The notes: a model not told the origin generated them from the sequence alone. A DNA stretch of 64,000 bases from Sphingobacterium sp. UT-1RO-CII-1 (GCF_026711005.1 NZ_JAPPVJ010000007.1:62001-126000); one strand, 5' to 3'. Numbered from the stretch's first letter, positions 38,201-47,644 are shown. Program-made: numbers and translations.

Positions 38201-38388
38201 CAATAGGATATACCTTCGGATTAAATCGTTTGGGCTTAAAATCAATCCGTTTATTTGTCCAAGGAGATAATTTAGCTGTTTTTTCAGCTCGTAAGGGATT
38301 AGATCCACAATATAATTTTACAGGGACAACAGATTATGTATATTCTCCAAGCAAAACGATTTCAGGAGGAGTAAATGTTAAATTTTAA
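35224..38388 (+). CDS. SusC/RagA family TonB-linked outer membrane protein 2
   Basis: 1054 residues. Signal peptide MKQKLLSFIFVLFCLVGQSIAQ; beta domain GNYSINVASNGTLIFSYIGHQ; TonB-box region DEVIVVAYGTSSK; plug GAAPGVVSTSGSGQPGSGANIRVRGFG and NDVESLTVLKDAAASTLYGSRAANGVI; barrel to the terminal TISGGVNVKF. The long barrel and the AYGTSSK-type TonB box place it in a different SusC subgroup from unit 1. Its SusD partner begins 10 bases after the stop, and a lipoprotein and a decayed peptidase follow. Peptide uptake is possible on that context (inference). Confidence 0.95.
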   Translation: MKQKLLSFIFVLFCLVGQSIAQNRQVSGRVTSSTDGSALSGVSVSVAGASAATQTDGSGNYSINVASNGTLIFSYIGHQEQRISVGSRSTINVILQDAETALDEVIVVAYGTSSKSSFTGAASTVKSDVIENRSITSITKALDGAAPGVVSTSGSGQPGSGANIRVRGFGSINASADPLYVVDGIPFNGDLNSINPNDVESLTVLKDAAASTLYGSRAANGVIMITTKSGKNTGRIDINFKANVGVASRAVGRYDVMNQKEYLETAFQAYKNEAMVVNGISEENAGLAAINNMKGTVSPIFGKNEQYNPYDLPVAELFDLSTGLINPKATLKWDDNWMDEIKADKPIRQEYQFDAGGGNDKFRAFTSMAALKEKGLLKTTDYQRYTGRVNTEFKPIDWFKTSLSANFSKGESNSLNSTGSSTGNVWYSAEQMAPIYPIWERELNGDFKLGLNGERLFDYGENRASGAQQKFNSIATLYDDKYYDHRNNVGTRASIEFNTKDEKYGAFQGFAFAVNLGVDSRDNSYTYYYNPYFGNAAGSGRLNKQWTKVFSYTFNQLLTWDRSFDKHNIDVLLGHESYSYKFNLLSAQKTGFPFGGLYELAPGSSIADANSYEDKETLESYFSRIQYNFDNKYFLSGSFRTDGSSRFKKSERWGNFFSIGGAWKLSEEDFMKDYSWLNSFTLKTSYGSQGNNSLMSGSTAMYYAWQSFYDLTWNNGNNNGGVLSSVENQEISWEKNHSFNVGFDGRFLEHRLTVGFDWYTRKTTDMLLNRPLALSLGFDGFNDNIGDMKNTGFDLSIGYDIIKSQDLTWNITAMGSKVKNKVIRLTDDQNEIISGTTIVRVGEAINSFYMARSAGVNPGNGDQLYWVYDNKDDEFDVSKHYVSADKNKAAASRVIVGNRIPKISGSLATSLNYKGFDFSAMGTYSIGGKIYDQVHNNYMNPLYIGNNYSRELLNAWKKPGDITDIPRIQKENTHTLTDRAVVDASYFAIKNLAIGYTFGLNRLGLKSIRLFVQGDNLAVFSARKGLDPQYNFTGTTDYVYSPSKTISGGVNVKF

Positions 38389-38398
38389 ATCTAACGTA

Positions 38399-39946
38399 AT
38401 GAAAAAAATATTATATTATATAACTGGAGTTTCTTTGATTCTGTCTTTTTCGGCATGTCAAAAAGATTTTTTGGAGACCGCTCCAACAGATAAAGCTACA
38501 GAAGAAGAGATGTTTTCAACTATAGAGGGAGCTCAGGTCGCAATGAATGGTATTTATAGGATGCTGTATTCTTCTGGTTGGTCGGTAGGAAATACAGATC
38601 AAAACTTTGGCATTCTTTCTACTAAACTTTATACTTCATTAATGGGTGAAGATTTACTACAAGACGCACAAGGTAATGGATGGTTTTATTTTGATTATGG
38701 GTATGATGTGAGAAGTAGATTTACTGCAGCAAGTTGGCGTCCATATGCTACATGGAATTTTTATTATACTTTGATTAGTAATGCTAATGTCATTTTATCA
38801 AAAGAGGAAACTTTGCCAGGAGACCCCGAGGCAGTGAATGTTGTAATGGCACAAGCGTATGCTATACGTGCCTATGCTTACTTTCAGTTAATACAGTCAT
38901 TTCAACAAACTTATATGGGGCATCAAGGAGCGCCAGGGGTTCCAGTTTATGTTGAGCCAACAACCTCGAAGTCTGAAGGTAAGGGGAGGGGAACAGTTGA
39001 AGATGTTTATAAAGTTATTAATAATGACCTTGATAAGGCTATTCTTCTTTTTTCCAATAATAAAGAATCACAAGAAGGTTATAAAACTAATATAGATTAT
39101 TATATAGCTAATGCTATTAAGGCTAATGTTAGTTTAGTACAGAATAAGTGGGCGGATGCAGTGGGATATGCTAAAGAAGCATTGTCAAAGCCTGGTTTGG
39201 GGATGTTAACAGGAGATGAGTTATATAGCGGTTTTAATAGTGTCTCATTAAAGTCCGTTTTATGGGGTGCGGAAGTGATAGCAGATCAGTCAACAATATA
39301 TGCTTCCTTCTTTTCACATATGGATGCAAGGGCAGATAGGTATGCGAAGTCATCGAGAAAGGTTATTTATAACTGGTTGTATGATCAAATTCCCAGTACT
39401 GATTTGCGTAAAAAATGGTGGAATGGACCAAATGATGGTGGAACAGCTGATCTAAAGCCATATAATCAACATAAATTTAGATATTCAAATATGAATTCTG
39501 ATTTAGGAGATTATATATTTATGCGAGCTGAAGAAATGCAACTCGTAATGGCAGAAGCATTAGCTAACGATAATAAATTAGTTGAAGCTAAAGCTGCTTT
39601 AGAAACTTTAATGAAGGTTCGAAATCCTCAAAGTTATCAATCTGATCTTAATGGTTTAGTAATGTCTAAGGAGTTGAAAATGGGCTCTATAGGGATACCA
39701 ACGACACTTATGGATATGATTATTTTACAGAGAAGGATTGAGCTGTGGGGAGAGACTGAGCGAATATTTGATATTTTACGACTAAAAACTGGATTTGATA
39801 GAAAAGCTTCAGGTACAAATCATACTAAGACATTTTCTTGGAATACTCTAGATCCTAAAAATAAAGAGTTTATATTGACTATACCGCAAAAAGAATTTGA
39901 TGGCAATCCAAATATGGATGCTACAAAAGATCAAAATCCGATGTAA
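38399..39946 (+). CDS. SusD/RagB family surface lipoprotein 2
   Basis: 515 residues from ATG 38399, which gives MKKILYYITGVSLILSFSAC (lipobox FSAC). The longer frame would overlap SusC and lacks a good signal. SusD signatures: TDKATEEEMFSTIEGAQVAMNGIYRM, AQAYAIRAYAYFQLIQSF and, at the end, DMIILQRRIELWGETERIFDILRLKTG. It pairs with SusC 2. The surface lipoprotein gene starts 18 bases after its stop. Confidence 0.94.
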   Translation: MKKILYYITGVSLILSFSACQKDFLETAPTDKATEEEMFSTIEGAQVAMNGIYRMLYSSGWSVGNTDQNFGILSTKLYTSLMGEDLLQDAQGNGWFYFDYGYDVRSRFTAASWRPYATWNFYYTLISNANVILSKEETLPGDPEAVNVVMAQAYAIRAYAYFQLIQSFQQTYMGHQGAPGVPVYVEPTTSKSEGKGRGTVEDVYKVINNDLDKAILLFSNNKESQEGYKTNIDYYIANAIKANVSLVQNKWADAVGYAKEALSKPGLGMLTGDELYSGFNSVSLKSVLWGAEVIADQSTIYASFFSHMDARADRYAKSSRKVIYNWLYDQIPSTDLRKKWWNGPNDGGTADLKPYNQHKFRYSNMNSDLGDYIFMRAEEMQLVMAEALANDNKLVEAKAALETLMKVRNPQSYQSDLNGLVMSKELKMGSIGIPTTLMDMIILQRRIELWGETERIFDILRLKTGFDRKASGTNHTKTFSWNTLDPKNKEFILTIPQKEFDGNPNMDATKDQNPM

Positions 39947-39964
39947 TTATAAAAATTGATTATA

Positions 39965-40780
39965 ATGAAAAATATATATATAAGAATATTTAGTGCTTTG
40001 TTACTTTCTATGACTATTTTAGGATGTGATAAGACTGATGGTGCATTATATTCAGGAGAGAGCAACAAATTGAGTTTTTTATCTCCTACTATTAATCTGA
40101 ACATGGAAACTGGAACACTATTAGTTCCTATAACACGTACATCTTCTAATGGTGATTTTTCCGCCCCAGTAAGTTTAGCTGTTTCAAATGAGAAAGATTT
40201 AGACTATTTAGATGTTTTTAAAGTTGATGGTGATGTAAATTTTAAAAATGGCGAAGCAAAAGCATTCGTTTCTATTAAATATGGTAATACTGGAAATATC
40301 AATCCAAGTGGTTTTGTCACTACTTTATCTGGCTCTGATGTTATAGCTAAAGTTGCTTTTCCATTACAATTAAAAATATCAAAAGAAAACTTGTCAGCTA
40401 CTACTATGCCTACTGTGAATGTGCTAGCTTCTTCTGAAGTTGAATTTGATAAGGAGTCAAACACCGGAAAATTAAACTCTAAAGATGGTTGGTTTGGAGA
40501 TGAGTTTGATGTAGATATACAGCAAGCCAAGAATGGTTCTCAAATTTATAAATTAATCAAACCTTTTGGTTACAGTAATATTTCATTTATGGTAGATGCG
40601 GATGGTGAAACTGTTGTCTGTCCGAACCAAGTTATAGACACACATCCTGATTATGGTCCAGTTTCCATCACTAGTGTAAAAGGAAAAAAATCAGGTAAAC
40701 GAATTGTACTTGATGTTGGGTCATATTCTGTTTCTGCTGGAAGTTTTGGTGGAGGTGTTGAAATAATAGATTTGCCATAG
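39965..40780 (+). CDS. Putative surface lipoprotein with beta-sandwich (Calx-beta-like) region
   Basis: 271 residues from ATG 39965; lipobox SMTILGC. The first half (about 40-140) reads like a Calx-beta/DUF repeat (GTLLVPITRTSSNGDFSAPVSLAV, KNGEAKAFVSIKYG). The second half is beta-rich with FGGGVEIIDL at the end. No enzyme motif. It is the third gene of a SusC-SusD-lipoprotein unit, where such proteins usually act as additional ligand-binding surface components. I do not recognise a specific family. Confidence 0.7.
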   Translation: MKNIYIRIFSALLLSMTILGCDKTDGALYSGESNKLSFLSPTINLNMETGTLLVPITRTSSNGDFSAPVSLAVSNEKDLDYLDVFKVDGDVNFKNGEAKAFVSIKYGNTGNINPSGFVTTLSGSDVIAKVAFPLQLKISKENLSATTMPTVNVLASSEVEFDKESNTGKLNSKDGWFGDEFDVDIQQAKNGSQIYKLIKPFGYSNISFMVDADGETVVCPNQVIDTHPDYGPVSITSVKGKKSGKRIVLDVGSYSVSAGSFGGGVEIIDLP

Positions 40781-40827
40781 TATTAGGTATAAATAATGAT
40801 TTATAAACTAATGTTTTAAGTTAACAG

Positions 40828-40855
40828 AAGCCAGCTAAACTTTAGCTGGCTTTTT
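40828..40855 (+). terminator. Terminator after the lipoprotein gene
   Basis: AAGCCAGCT (40828-40836) pairs with AGCTGGCTT (40844-40852), then a short T-run. Confidence 0.85.
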
Positions 40856-40884
40856 AGCTTTATTTATTGTCACTTTGCAATAAT

Positions 40885-41010
40885 ATAATTCAAAAAATGC
40901 CTTCATCTGAAATCTATAAGCTGGCTAATTCTGAAGGTATATCTTTCATGATAGTTAGTTTGTATATCTCAAGTTTGGTTGTTTTTTTTAGTGGTCTACA
41001 TGTAAGGTTT
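40885..41010 (+). pseudogene. Decayed N-terminal remnant of an S9 peptidase gene
   Basis: The reading QKMPSSEIYKLANSEGISFMIVS matches, residue for residue in most positions, QKPSAEIYELANFERVPSVMIS near the start of the S9 peptidase gene at 47728. At the DNA level the alignment seems to continue to about 41010 with indels (TGG...CTAyAtG-like blocks), then is lost. No downstream catalytic domain exists. It lies directly after the terminator of SusCD unit 2, the same position as the longer peptidase after SusCD unit 3. Confidence 0.75.
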
Positions 41011-41322
41011 ATAATGCGTTTTATGGAGTGTTTTGATTATATATCATAATTTGTGCGTGAATCCAACCGTATTTTGCATAGTAATTTCTTAGGGGTGGTA
41101 CGTGAAAAAAGAAACTTTTTACATTATATTTTTTTGAACAATAAAATATGATAATTGGAATAAATAAACCGTATTTATTTTCTTTTTGAAAAGCGTTAAG
41201 TTAAAAATGCTACATAAAATATCGGTTATCATTTTTTGAAGTGATTTTTTATCTAATGAAGGTTTTTTTGATTGAAAAATCAATTAACATCTCCTATCAA
41301 ACTATATAACTGCTGAGTATAA
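41011..41322. other. Non-coding gap after the peptidase remnant
   Basis: About 310 AT-rich bases with no supported ORF. It may include more unrecognisable peptidase debris. Confidence 0.4.
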
Positions 41323-41856
41323 TTATTGGTTTTGAGGGGGGATTGAAGGGAGGGAGTCTATACTATTCTTTAATTGTAGAATTAGACACCAGTCGTTGCG
41401 TTCTCCATAAAGGTAATGGAAGACCGAGCTTGGTGTAAAGCCTAAAACTTTTGCTAAACCATATACCTCAAATGAAAATAAATCTTCATTTTCATTGTTT
41501 TTTACTCGGTTTAATCTTCCTTTATCGATGCTGGCAGCCTCAGCTAGCTTTCTTTCACTATTTGTAAATAGGGAAATGAATTGATCCAATTTGCTGGCAT
41601 GTTTGCTTTCCGCATAAATGTAATCATGAATATAATCGTAAAATAATTGTTCGCATAATTCATCGATATTTAATTGTAATTGATCTGCCACCTCGAAAAG
41701 TAGTTTTCCATAAAATTTTGTTCCATAACTTGTTATTAATAAGTTTATTCTCTCCCTCTCTATTGTGTATATATCTTTGTGTTTATACCTCTTTCGTAAA
41801 ATACTATTTACGATTTTTTTGAACAATAAAAACTTATTTGATTTATAATCAGCCAT
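41323..41856 (-). CDS. Small HTH-like putative regulator A
   Basis: 177 residues. The C-terminal half (about 88-155) reads as a lambda-repressor/XRE-like helical bundle: SKLDQFISLFTNSERKLAEAA, SIDKGRLNRVKNNE, then VYGLAKVLGFTPSSVFHYLYG. The pattern is clearly shared with the protein at 51334-51822 (SKLxQ, RLN, LAKxL, PSxxFxYxYG), so they are paralogues. The N-terminal half is also helical and may be a second, degenerate HTH. It is transcribed divergently from SusC 3, so it is a candidate regulator of that unit (inference). Low GC, like its surroundings. Confidence 0.65.
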   Translation of the reverse strand: MADYKSNKFLLFKKIVNSILRKRYKHKDIYTIERERINLLITSYGTKFYGKLLFEVADQLQLNIDELCEQLFYDYIHDYIYAESKHASKLDQFISLFTNSERKLAEAASIDKGRLNRVKNNENEDLFSFEVYGLAKVLGFTPSSVFHYLYGERNDWCLILQLKNSIDSLPSIPPQNQ

Positions 41857-42580
41857 TTAAGTTAAATGTATAGACATTTGTCTTTTTTTAATATTTAAAT
41901 TATTATATTTGAGATAGTTAGTTATTTTTTTGGCTTCAATTGACGAAGTTTAATTGTCTATAGTCATTTGTTAAATAACGTTAGCTTGATAACAATTAAA
42001 TTATAAAGCCTCATTATAAACGCATGAATTGTTGCCATATAAAAGGGTTATAAACTAGCATATTATTCTTCTCGTTACTATAGGTGAATTTGTTATAAAA
42101 ATTAGCCATATAATAAATTTTAGGATTATGAAAGTAAATTTTAATTATCTCACTTTGCCCTTATCTCTTTTAATAAAGACAAGGTGTTTCTCTAAAACTT
42201 GTGTGAATTTATTTTACGGTATAATTATCCCGCCTTAGTGGGGCAAGAAAAAAAGAATAGATAAGAAAGACGGCTGCTAGTACTTTATAATTTAAAAAAA
42301 CTATAAAGCAGCATTGCAGCGATCAATCTTATCTTAATCACCGACTTAATCTCATTAACATTCATGAAGGTCGCACTTCGAGATGATGAGGAGTTGTCAG
42401 CTACGTATAAATAATATTCCATTTAAATGTAGTAACAATTTCTTCATTGACAAAATATGTATATAGGGTTTTGTCGGTGTATTAAAATAAAACTAACGAG
42501 TTTATCACTTACATAAGTTGCTTTAAGCTTTTCATATCGACTTTAGTAAGTGCAATTATTAAACTATATATGCCTTAAAA
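41857..42580. other. 724-base divergent intergenic region upstream of SusC 3
   Basis: No supported ORF. A TATATTTG box lies at 41904-41911 on the plus strand, divergent from regulator A, with an over-long 23-base spacing to TTTG at 41877-41880. A hairpin-like stretch at about 42273-42318 (GCTGC...ACTTTATA / TATAAAG...GCAGC) has no U-tract. The region probably carries the operator and leader of SusCD unit 3. Confidence 0.5.
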
Positions 42581-45500
42581 ATGAAGAACTTTTACTGGTA
42601 CAGGAGTGTTGTGCTTTTTATAAAACGCACTTTACAATTCCTGCAATGCATGTCTTTTAATAGACGTGCTTTAAATGTGTTTTCTTGGATATTATTCATC
42701 ACTATGTTGTTTAGTGGTTTAGTAGAAGCCCGTGAGTCCCACGCCCGTGGGACCATTGGGTCTTCACAAGAAAGAATTATAGAGGGGAAAGTAACGTCTG
42801 CTCAAGATGGTAAGCCACTTGCTGGAGTAACTGTCAGGGAGCTAAATAGAACAGCTGTGACACAAACAGACAATAATGGAAATTATAACATTAAGGTGTC
42901 GTCTGCTAGCTCTTCCTTATCTTTTTCTCTTTTAGGATATGTTGAAGCTACAGAGACTATTGATAACCGTAGTATTTTAAATATCTCTTTGATAGAGTCG
43001 TTGACTGATTTGGATGATGTAATTGTTGTCGCATATGGTACTGTTAAAAAATCCGATTTTACTGGTTCAGCTACTCAAATCGGAGCAAAAGAGTTAGATA
43101 AACGCCCGTTAAGTAACGTTTTAGGCGCGTTACAAGGGGCAGGGCCAGGCATTCAAACTGCTGCTCCTTCTGGAGCACCAGGTTCATCACCTACCATTAA
43201 TATTAGAGGTGTTGGCTCCTACTCGGCTTCAAATAATCCTTTAATAGTAGTTGATGGTGTTCCTTTCGACGGAGGGATGTCAAATATTAATCCTGCAGAT
43301 ATTGAGACGGTTACTGTTCTCAAAGATGCAGCAACAATTGCTATGTATGGTTCGAGGGGAGCTAATGGTGTTATTATGGTGACAACAAAAGGAGGGAAAG
43401 CCGGTGTTACTAATTTGGACGTATCTGTCCAGATGGGAACTAATCACAATGCGGCTCCAAAATATAATACAGTTTCTGCGGGCGAGTATTATGAATTGAT
43501 GTGGCAAGCATATACTAACAATTTACATTACGGAACATTAAAAGTGCCACTAGACGTTGCTAGGCAGATCGGATCTGGACTTTTGACTAGGAATTCGGCA
43601 GGTCTTCAAGTATATGAAGGGCAAACATTTCAAGATATTGTTCAGTATTTAGGTAATTATAATGCTTTTAATGTAGCAAACGATCAGTTAGTGGGGACAG
43701 ATGGCAAGTTGAATTCTGCTGCTCAATTTAAATATAATGGTTTTTCATCTTGGGAGGATGAGGCTTCTAGAAATGGGAAACGTAATGAGTACAATATTAG
43801 TTACTCAACGGGAATAAAGAATACGGATGTATATGCTTCTTTAAACTATTTGGATGACAATGGATGGGGATTACGTTCATCTGCAGATCGGTTCTCGGGC
43901 CGTGTAAATGCAAACACTAGAATCACAGAGTGGTTGAAAACTGGTCTAAATATTTCCGGTGGTACCACTAAGTTTGATTATGCGTATACCGGTGGTAGTT
44001 CAATCAATAATCCATTTGCATTTTCTAGAGGTATTGCTCCAATTTACCCAGTTTATTTAAGAGATCCTTCTACAGGTGATCTTGTGTACGACTATCTAGG
44101 TAACAGACGTTATGATTATGGAAATCTTGTAGCTGAATATGGTCTTTCCAGACCTTATAATAGTGGGCGTCACGCAATAGCAGAAACATTAATGAATAAA
44201 AGTCGTTCAGATAGAGATTTTGGTTCTGCAAGAACATTTATAGAGGCTAATATCTTACCTTGGTTGGTATTTAACACTTCGTTTAGTGCCGATCTCCAAA
44301 ATTATCGTGAAGAGGGATATGAAAACACAGAGGTTGGAGATGGTGCACCTGCAGGTAGGTACAATCAAGATTGGTATAGGCAGCTGAGTTATACTTTTAA
44401 TCAAACTCTTCGTGCTAATAATACTTTTGGCATACATAACTTGGAAACACTACTAGGGCATGAATTTTATTCGTACAAAACAGAATCTATTTCTGGAAGA
44501 CGTACTGGTCAGGGCTTTGAAGGGATGTATGTGTTCTCCAACTTTTCAGATATTGCAAGTCTATCTTCTGGTTTAGGTGAAACAGCTGTTGAAAGCTATT
44601 TTGCACGAGCAAACTATAATTATGATAGTCGTTACTATTTAAGTGCGATGATCAGGAGAGATGGTAACTCTAGATTTCCGGAGCATCTAAGGTGGGCAAA
44701 TTTCTGGTCTGTAGGTGGGGCTTGGCGCTTGGATCAAGAAAGTTTTTTTGCAAATGACTACACCGATTTGTTTAAGTTAAGAGCTTCCTATGGTAAGCTG
44801 GGTAATGCTATGTTGTTGACTGGAGGTAATCAAGATTATTATCCTTACCAGCCAGGATATAGTATAGGATATAATAATGCTTCAGCTTCAGGAGCAGCGC
44901 TAACGGTCTTAGGTTCTAACGAGTTAACTTGGGAGTCGCAAAAGCCTTTAGATGTAGGAGTAGACTTCTCATTTTTAAAAGGGCGTATAGTAGGATCTTT
45001 AGAGTATTACAGCAGAAAATCAGATGGATTATTGTTCAATGTACAGCAACCTTATCATAACGGGGGTACGACAGGTGGTTCATTCCAAATAGCGAAGAAC
45101 GTGGGCTCAATGGATAATAAAGGAATTGAATTATCTATAACTGGTAATCTGATTCGTAAGGAGGATTTTAATTGGAATTTGGGACTGAACTTAACGACAA
45201 TAAAGAATAAAGTGACAAAAATGCCAGAGGAAACTCCAGAAATCGTGAGCTCTCCTTATAAAAGAGAGGTTGGAAAATCTCTGTACGAGTATTATACAAG
45301 AACTTATTATGGCGTAGACCCTGAAACTGGTAGAGCACTTTACCTAGGATTAAAAGAAGATGTAACATATGATCCACAATCAGAGGAATACAAATTAATT
45401 GATCGTGGTAATGGACTTACGGACACAGTTACCTTCGATCATAATGCTGCACGCCTGAGTTATGTGGGGAAATCTTCATTGCCACCAGTTTATGGTAGCA

Positions 45501-45973
45501 TTGTGAATGAGTTTAGTTATAAAAACTTTGATTTTGGTTTTGTTTTAACGTATAGTTTGGGAGGGTATTATAATGAAAGTGGCTACTCTTCTTTAATGAG
45601 CTCTGGCCCTAATAATGGAGCTAATTTGCATCGTGATTTATATGGTGCATGGCAGAAGCCAGGAGATATCACGGATATTCCACTTATGGATGTAGGTCGC
45701 ACAGCTCAGAATGGTGCTATGTCGACGAGATGGTTGCAAAAGGCATCTTATTTAAATATTAGTGCGGTTAATATAAGTTATAGATTACCAGAAAGTCTAA
45801 TATCGCAAGCAGGTATCAAGCGTGCCCGTGTATTTGCAAGTGCTGAAAACCTATACTTTTGGTCTGCTCGTAAAGGATTTAACCCAGTTGGAGGCGGGCT
45901 GACATCTGTATCGGCTAATTCGGCTTACACGCATGGACGAACAATTAACTTTGGTGTGAACTTTGGATTTTAA
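42581..45973 (+). CDS. SusC/RagA family TonB-linked outer membrane protein 3, with an in-frame palindromic insert
   Basis: 1130 residues, long for the family. The N-terminus is extended: a basic stretch, then the hydrophobic segment ALNVFSWILFITMLFSGLVEA that acts as signal. Directly after it comes RESHARGTIGSS, encoded by a palindromic repeat (42736-42753), and only then the usual beta domain (EGKVTSAQDGKPLAGVTV). The rest is standard: DDVIVVAYGTVKKSDFTGSATQ, plug ALQGAGPGIQTAAPSGAPGSSPTINIRG, ADIETVTVLKDAATIAMYGSRGANGVI, barrel ending TINFGVNFGF. The SusD partner starts 6 bases after the stop. Context suggests peptide uptake (an S9 peptidase follows). Confidence 0.94.
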   Translation: MKNFYWYRSVVLFIKRTLQFLQCMSFNRRALNVFSWILFITMLFSGLVEARESHARGTIGSSQERIIEGKVTSAQDGKPLAGVTVRELNRTAVTQTDNNGNYNIKVSSASSSLSFSLLGYVEATETIDNRSILNISLIESLTDLDDVIVVAYGTVKKSDFTGSATQIGAKELDKRPLSNVLGALQGAGPGIQTAAPSGAPGSSPTINIRGVGSYSASNNPLIVVDGVPFDGGMSNINPADIETVTVLKDAATIAMYGSRGANGVIMVTTKGGKAGVTNLDVSVQMGTNHNAAPKYNTVSAGEYYELMWQAYTNNLHYGTLKVPLDVARQIGSGLLTRNSAGLQVYEGQTFQDIVQYLGNYNAFNVANDQLVGTDGKLNSAAQFKYNGFSSWEDEASRNGKRNEYNISYSTGIKNTDVYASLNYLDDNGWGLRSSADRFSGRVNANTRITEWLKTGLNISGGTTKFDYAYTGGSSINNPFAFSRGIAPIYPVYLRDPSTGDLVYDYLGNRRYDYGNLVAEYGLSRPYNSGRHAIAETLMNKSRSDRDFGSARTFIEANILPWLVFNTSFSADLQNYREEGYENTEVGDGAPAGRYNQDWYRQLSYTFNQTLRANNTFGIHNLETLLGHEFYSYKTESISGRRTGQGFEGMYVFSNFSDIASLSSGLGETAVESYFARANYNYDSRYYLSAMIRRDGNSRFPEHLRWANFWSVGGAWRLDQESFFANDYTDLFKLRASYGKLGNAMLLTGGNQDYYPYQPGYSIGYNNASASGAALTVLGSNELTWESQKPLDVGVDFSFLKGRIVGSLEYYSRKSDGLLFNVQQPYHNGGTTGGSFQIAKNVGSMDNKGIELSITGNLIRKEDFNWNLGLNLTTIKNKVTKMPEETPEIVSSPYKREVGKSLYEYYTRTYYGVDPETGRALYLGLKEDVTYDPQSEEYKLIDRGNGLTDTVTFDHNAARLSYVGKSSLPPVYGSIVNEFSYKNFDFGFVLTYSLGGYYNESGYSSLMSSGPNNGANLHRDLYGAWQKPGDITDIPLMDVGRTAQNGAMSTRWLQKASYLNISAVNISYRLPESLISQAGIKRARVFASAENLYFWSARKGFNPVGGGLTSVSANSAYTHGRTINFGVNFGF
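42736..42753. repeat. Palindromic repeat copy 1, inside the SusC 3 reading frame
   Basis: GTCCCACG-CC-CGTGGGAC, a perfect 8-bp inverted repeat with a 2-base loop, followed by AcCATTGGGT. It encodes part of ESHARGTIG just after the signal peptide. It shares form and flanks with copies at 52746 and 52926. Confidence 0.75.
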
Positions 45974-45978
45974 GAGCT

Positions 45979-47478
45979 ATGAAAATTTTTAGAAACAGTA
46001 AATTAAGAATATTTTCTACAGCAGTGACGGTAGTGACTTTATCACTGACAAGTTGTAGTAAAGATGCATTACAATTAGATCCTGTCAGTAGAGTTGCGCC
46101 ATCTACTGTATTTGCAACTACTCAAAATGCATATGCGGCAATAAACGGAATGCATAAATATCTATACTCGCAGTGGCACGACAATCAAGCAGCGGGTGGA
46201 CAGAGTGGAAATATGCTATATATGGAAGTCTTGGGAGAAGATTTCGTGATGACGGCGCAAGCTAATGGATGGTTCATCAATGAATATAAATGGTTGAACC
46301 ATCGAAATGCAGAATCAAATATTAACCTCTTCAACTATGCATTTTATTATGCAATGATAGGCAATGCCAATGCTATTATAGCTAATATAGATGGTGCAGT
46401 AGGGCCAGATGAAGATAAAAACTTTCTAAAAGCCCAGGCATTGACTTATAGAGCTTGGAGTTATTATCAAATGGTACAGTTGTATGGTAAGCGCTATGTT
46501 AAAGGGGGGGATAATGGTAGCCTTGGAGTGCCAATAATTAAAGAGGCAAGTTTAGAAGCCAAGCCAAGAAATACGGTGGAAGAGGTTTATGCGCAAGTTA
46601 ATCAGGATTTGGATGAGGCTATTATCTTGTTTGGTTCTGCAAAAAGTAGACCAGATAAATCTCACCTTAATGTAAATGTGGCGAAGGGAGTTAAAGCACG
46701 AGTGGCATTAACCCAACAAAATTATGAAGTGGCCGCTACTAATGCTCGTGAAGCTAAACAAGGTTTTACATTAATGAATCCAGAACAATATATTGATGGA
46801 TTTGTAAGTTTCTCTAACCCAGAATGGATGTGGGGTATAAATCACAGAGATGATCAGCCTACATATTTTTATTCTTTTTATGCTTATATAGGGAATTTTA
46901 GCTCTACAAATACAAGGGGAAATCCGAAGGCTATTAATTCTTTATTGTATGCTAAGATTTCTGATACGGATATTCGGAAGCAATTGTGGGATCCTACGGG
47001 GGCAGATAACACATTTCCTTTAGCTGCTAGTGGTGTAAGAATGCCATACATGACACGTAAATTTACGATGCCTAATCCGAATAATAGTAATGGAGATCTT
47101 GCTTTTATGAGAGCTGCTGAGATGTTCCTCATAGAGGCAGAAGCTTTAGCAAATTTGACAGGTAGAGAGGTAGATGCGCGAAAAGCACTTTTTGATTTAG
47201 TAATTACTAGAGATCCTGATTATACACTGTCTACTAAGTCGGGAGCTCCATTAATTGAAGAAATTTTAACGCATAGAAGAGTAGAGTTATGGGGAGAAGG
47301 GTTTCGCTTCTATGATTTAAAAAGGTTGAATATGCCATTAAATAGAGAGGGAGCGAACCATATAGCTTCATTGGCAGGAGTCCTGACAGTGCCCGCAGGG
47401 GATAAAAGGTGGGAATTCTTAATCCCTCAAGGCGAGTTAAATAGAACATTAGATGTTGTGAAACAAAATCCAATTTAA
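45979..47478 (+). CDS. SusD/RagB family surface lipoprotein 3
   Basis: 499 residues. Signal and lipobox SLTSC (Cys26). SusD blocks: LDPVSRVAPSTVFATTQNAYAAINGMHKYL, KAQALTYRAWSYYQMVQLYGKRYV, NTVEEVYAQVNQDLDEAI and LIEEILTHRRVELWGEGFRFYDLKRLN. It caps SusC 3. Two terminators separate it from the peptidase gene, so the peptidase has its own transcript. Confidence 0.95.
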   Translation: MKIFRNSKLRIFSTAVTVVTLSLTSCSKDALQLDPVSRVAPSTVFATTQNAYAAINGMHKYLYSQWHDNQAAGGQSGNMLYMEVLGEDFVMTAQANGWFINEYKWLNHRNAESNINLFNYAFYYAMIGNANAIIANIDGAVGPDEDKNFLKAQALTYRAWSYYQMVQLYGKRYVKGGDNGSLGVPIIKEASLEAKPRNTVEEVYAQVNQDLDEAIILFGSAKSRPDKSHLNVNVAKGVKARVALTQQNYEVAATNAREAKQGFTLMNPEQYIDGFVSFSNPEWMWGINHRDDQPTYFYSFYAYIGNFSSTNTRGNPKAINSLLYAKISDTDIRKQLWDPTGADNTFPLAASGVRMPYMTRKFTMPNPNNSNGDLAFMRAAEMFLIEAEALANLTGREVDARKALFDLVITRDPDYTLSTKSGAPLIEEILTHRRVELWGEGFRFYDLKRLNMPLNREGANHIASLAGVLTVPAGDKRWEFLIPQGELNRTLDVVKQNPI

Positions 47479-47502
47479 TCTTACAGTTCATTGTTGAAAT
47501 AT

Positions 47503-47538
47503 AAGAAGAGCTACTTTTCAAGAGTAGTTCTTCTTTTT
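47503..47538 (+). terminator. Terminator after SusD 3
   Basis: 13-bp stem (47503-47515 and 47523-47535, one G-T pair) with a 7-base loop and a trailing T-run. Confidence 0.85.
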
Positions 47539-47644
47539 AAAATGCAAAAGTATTCTTATGTTAAAATAATACTGTTATTTAAATATTTGGACGAGGAATA
47601 CTCGCATTAATGGAGTGTTAGGCAAATAAAATTTTCTATTTATG

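Noticed and set aside
40867..41049. 60-residue ORF as an independent small gene
   Set aside because: Its first part is the decayed N-terminus of an S9 peptidase, and the rest has no coding character.
42228..42246. Fourth copy of the palindromic repeat (CCCGCCTTAGTGGGGC)
   Set aside because: It resembles copy 3 by eye, but the arms do not pair beyond three bases and the flanks differ.
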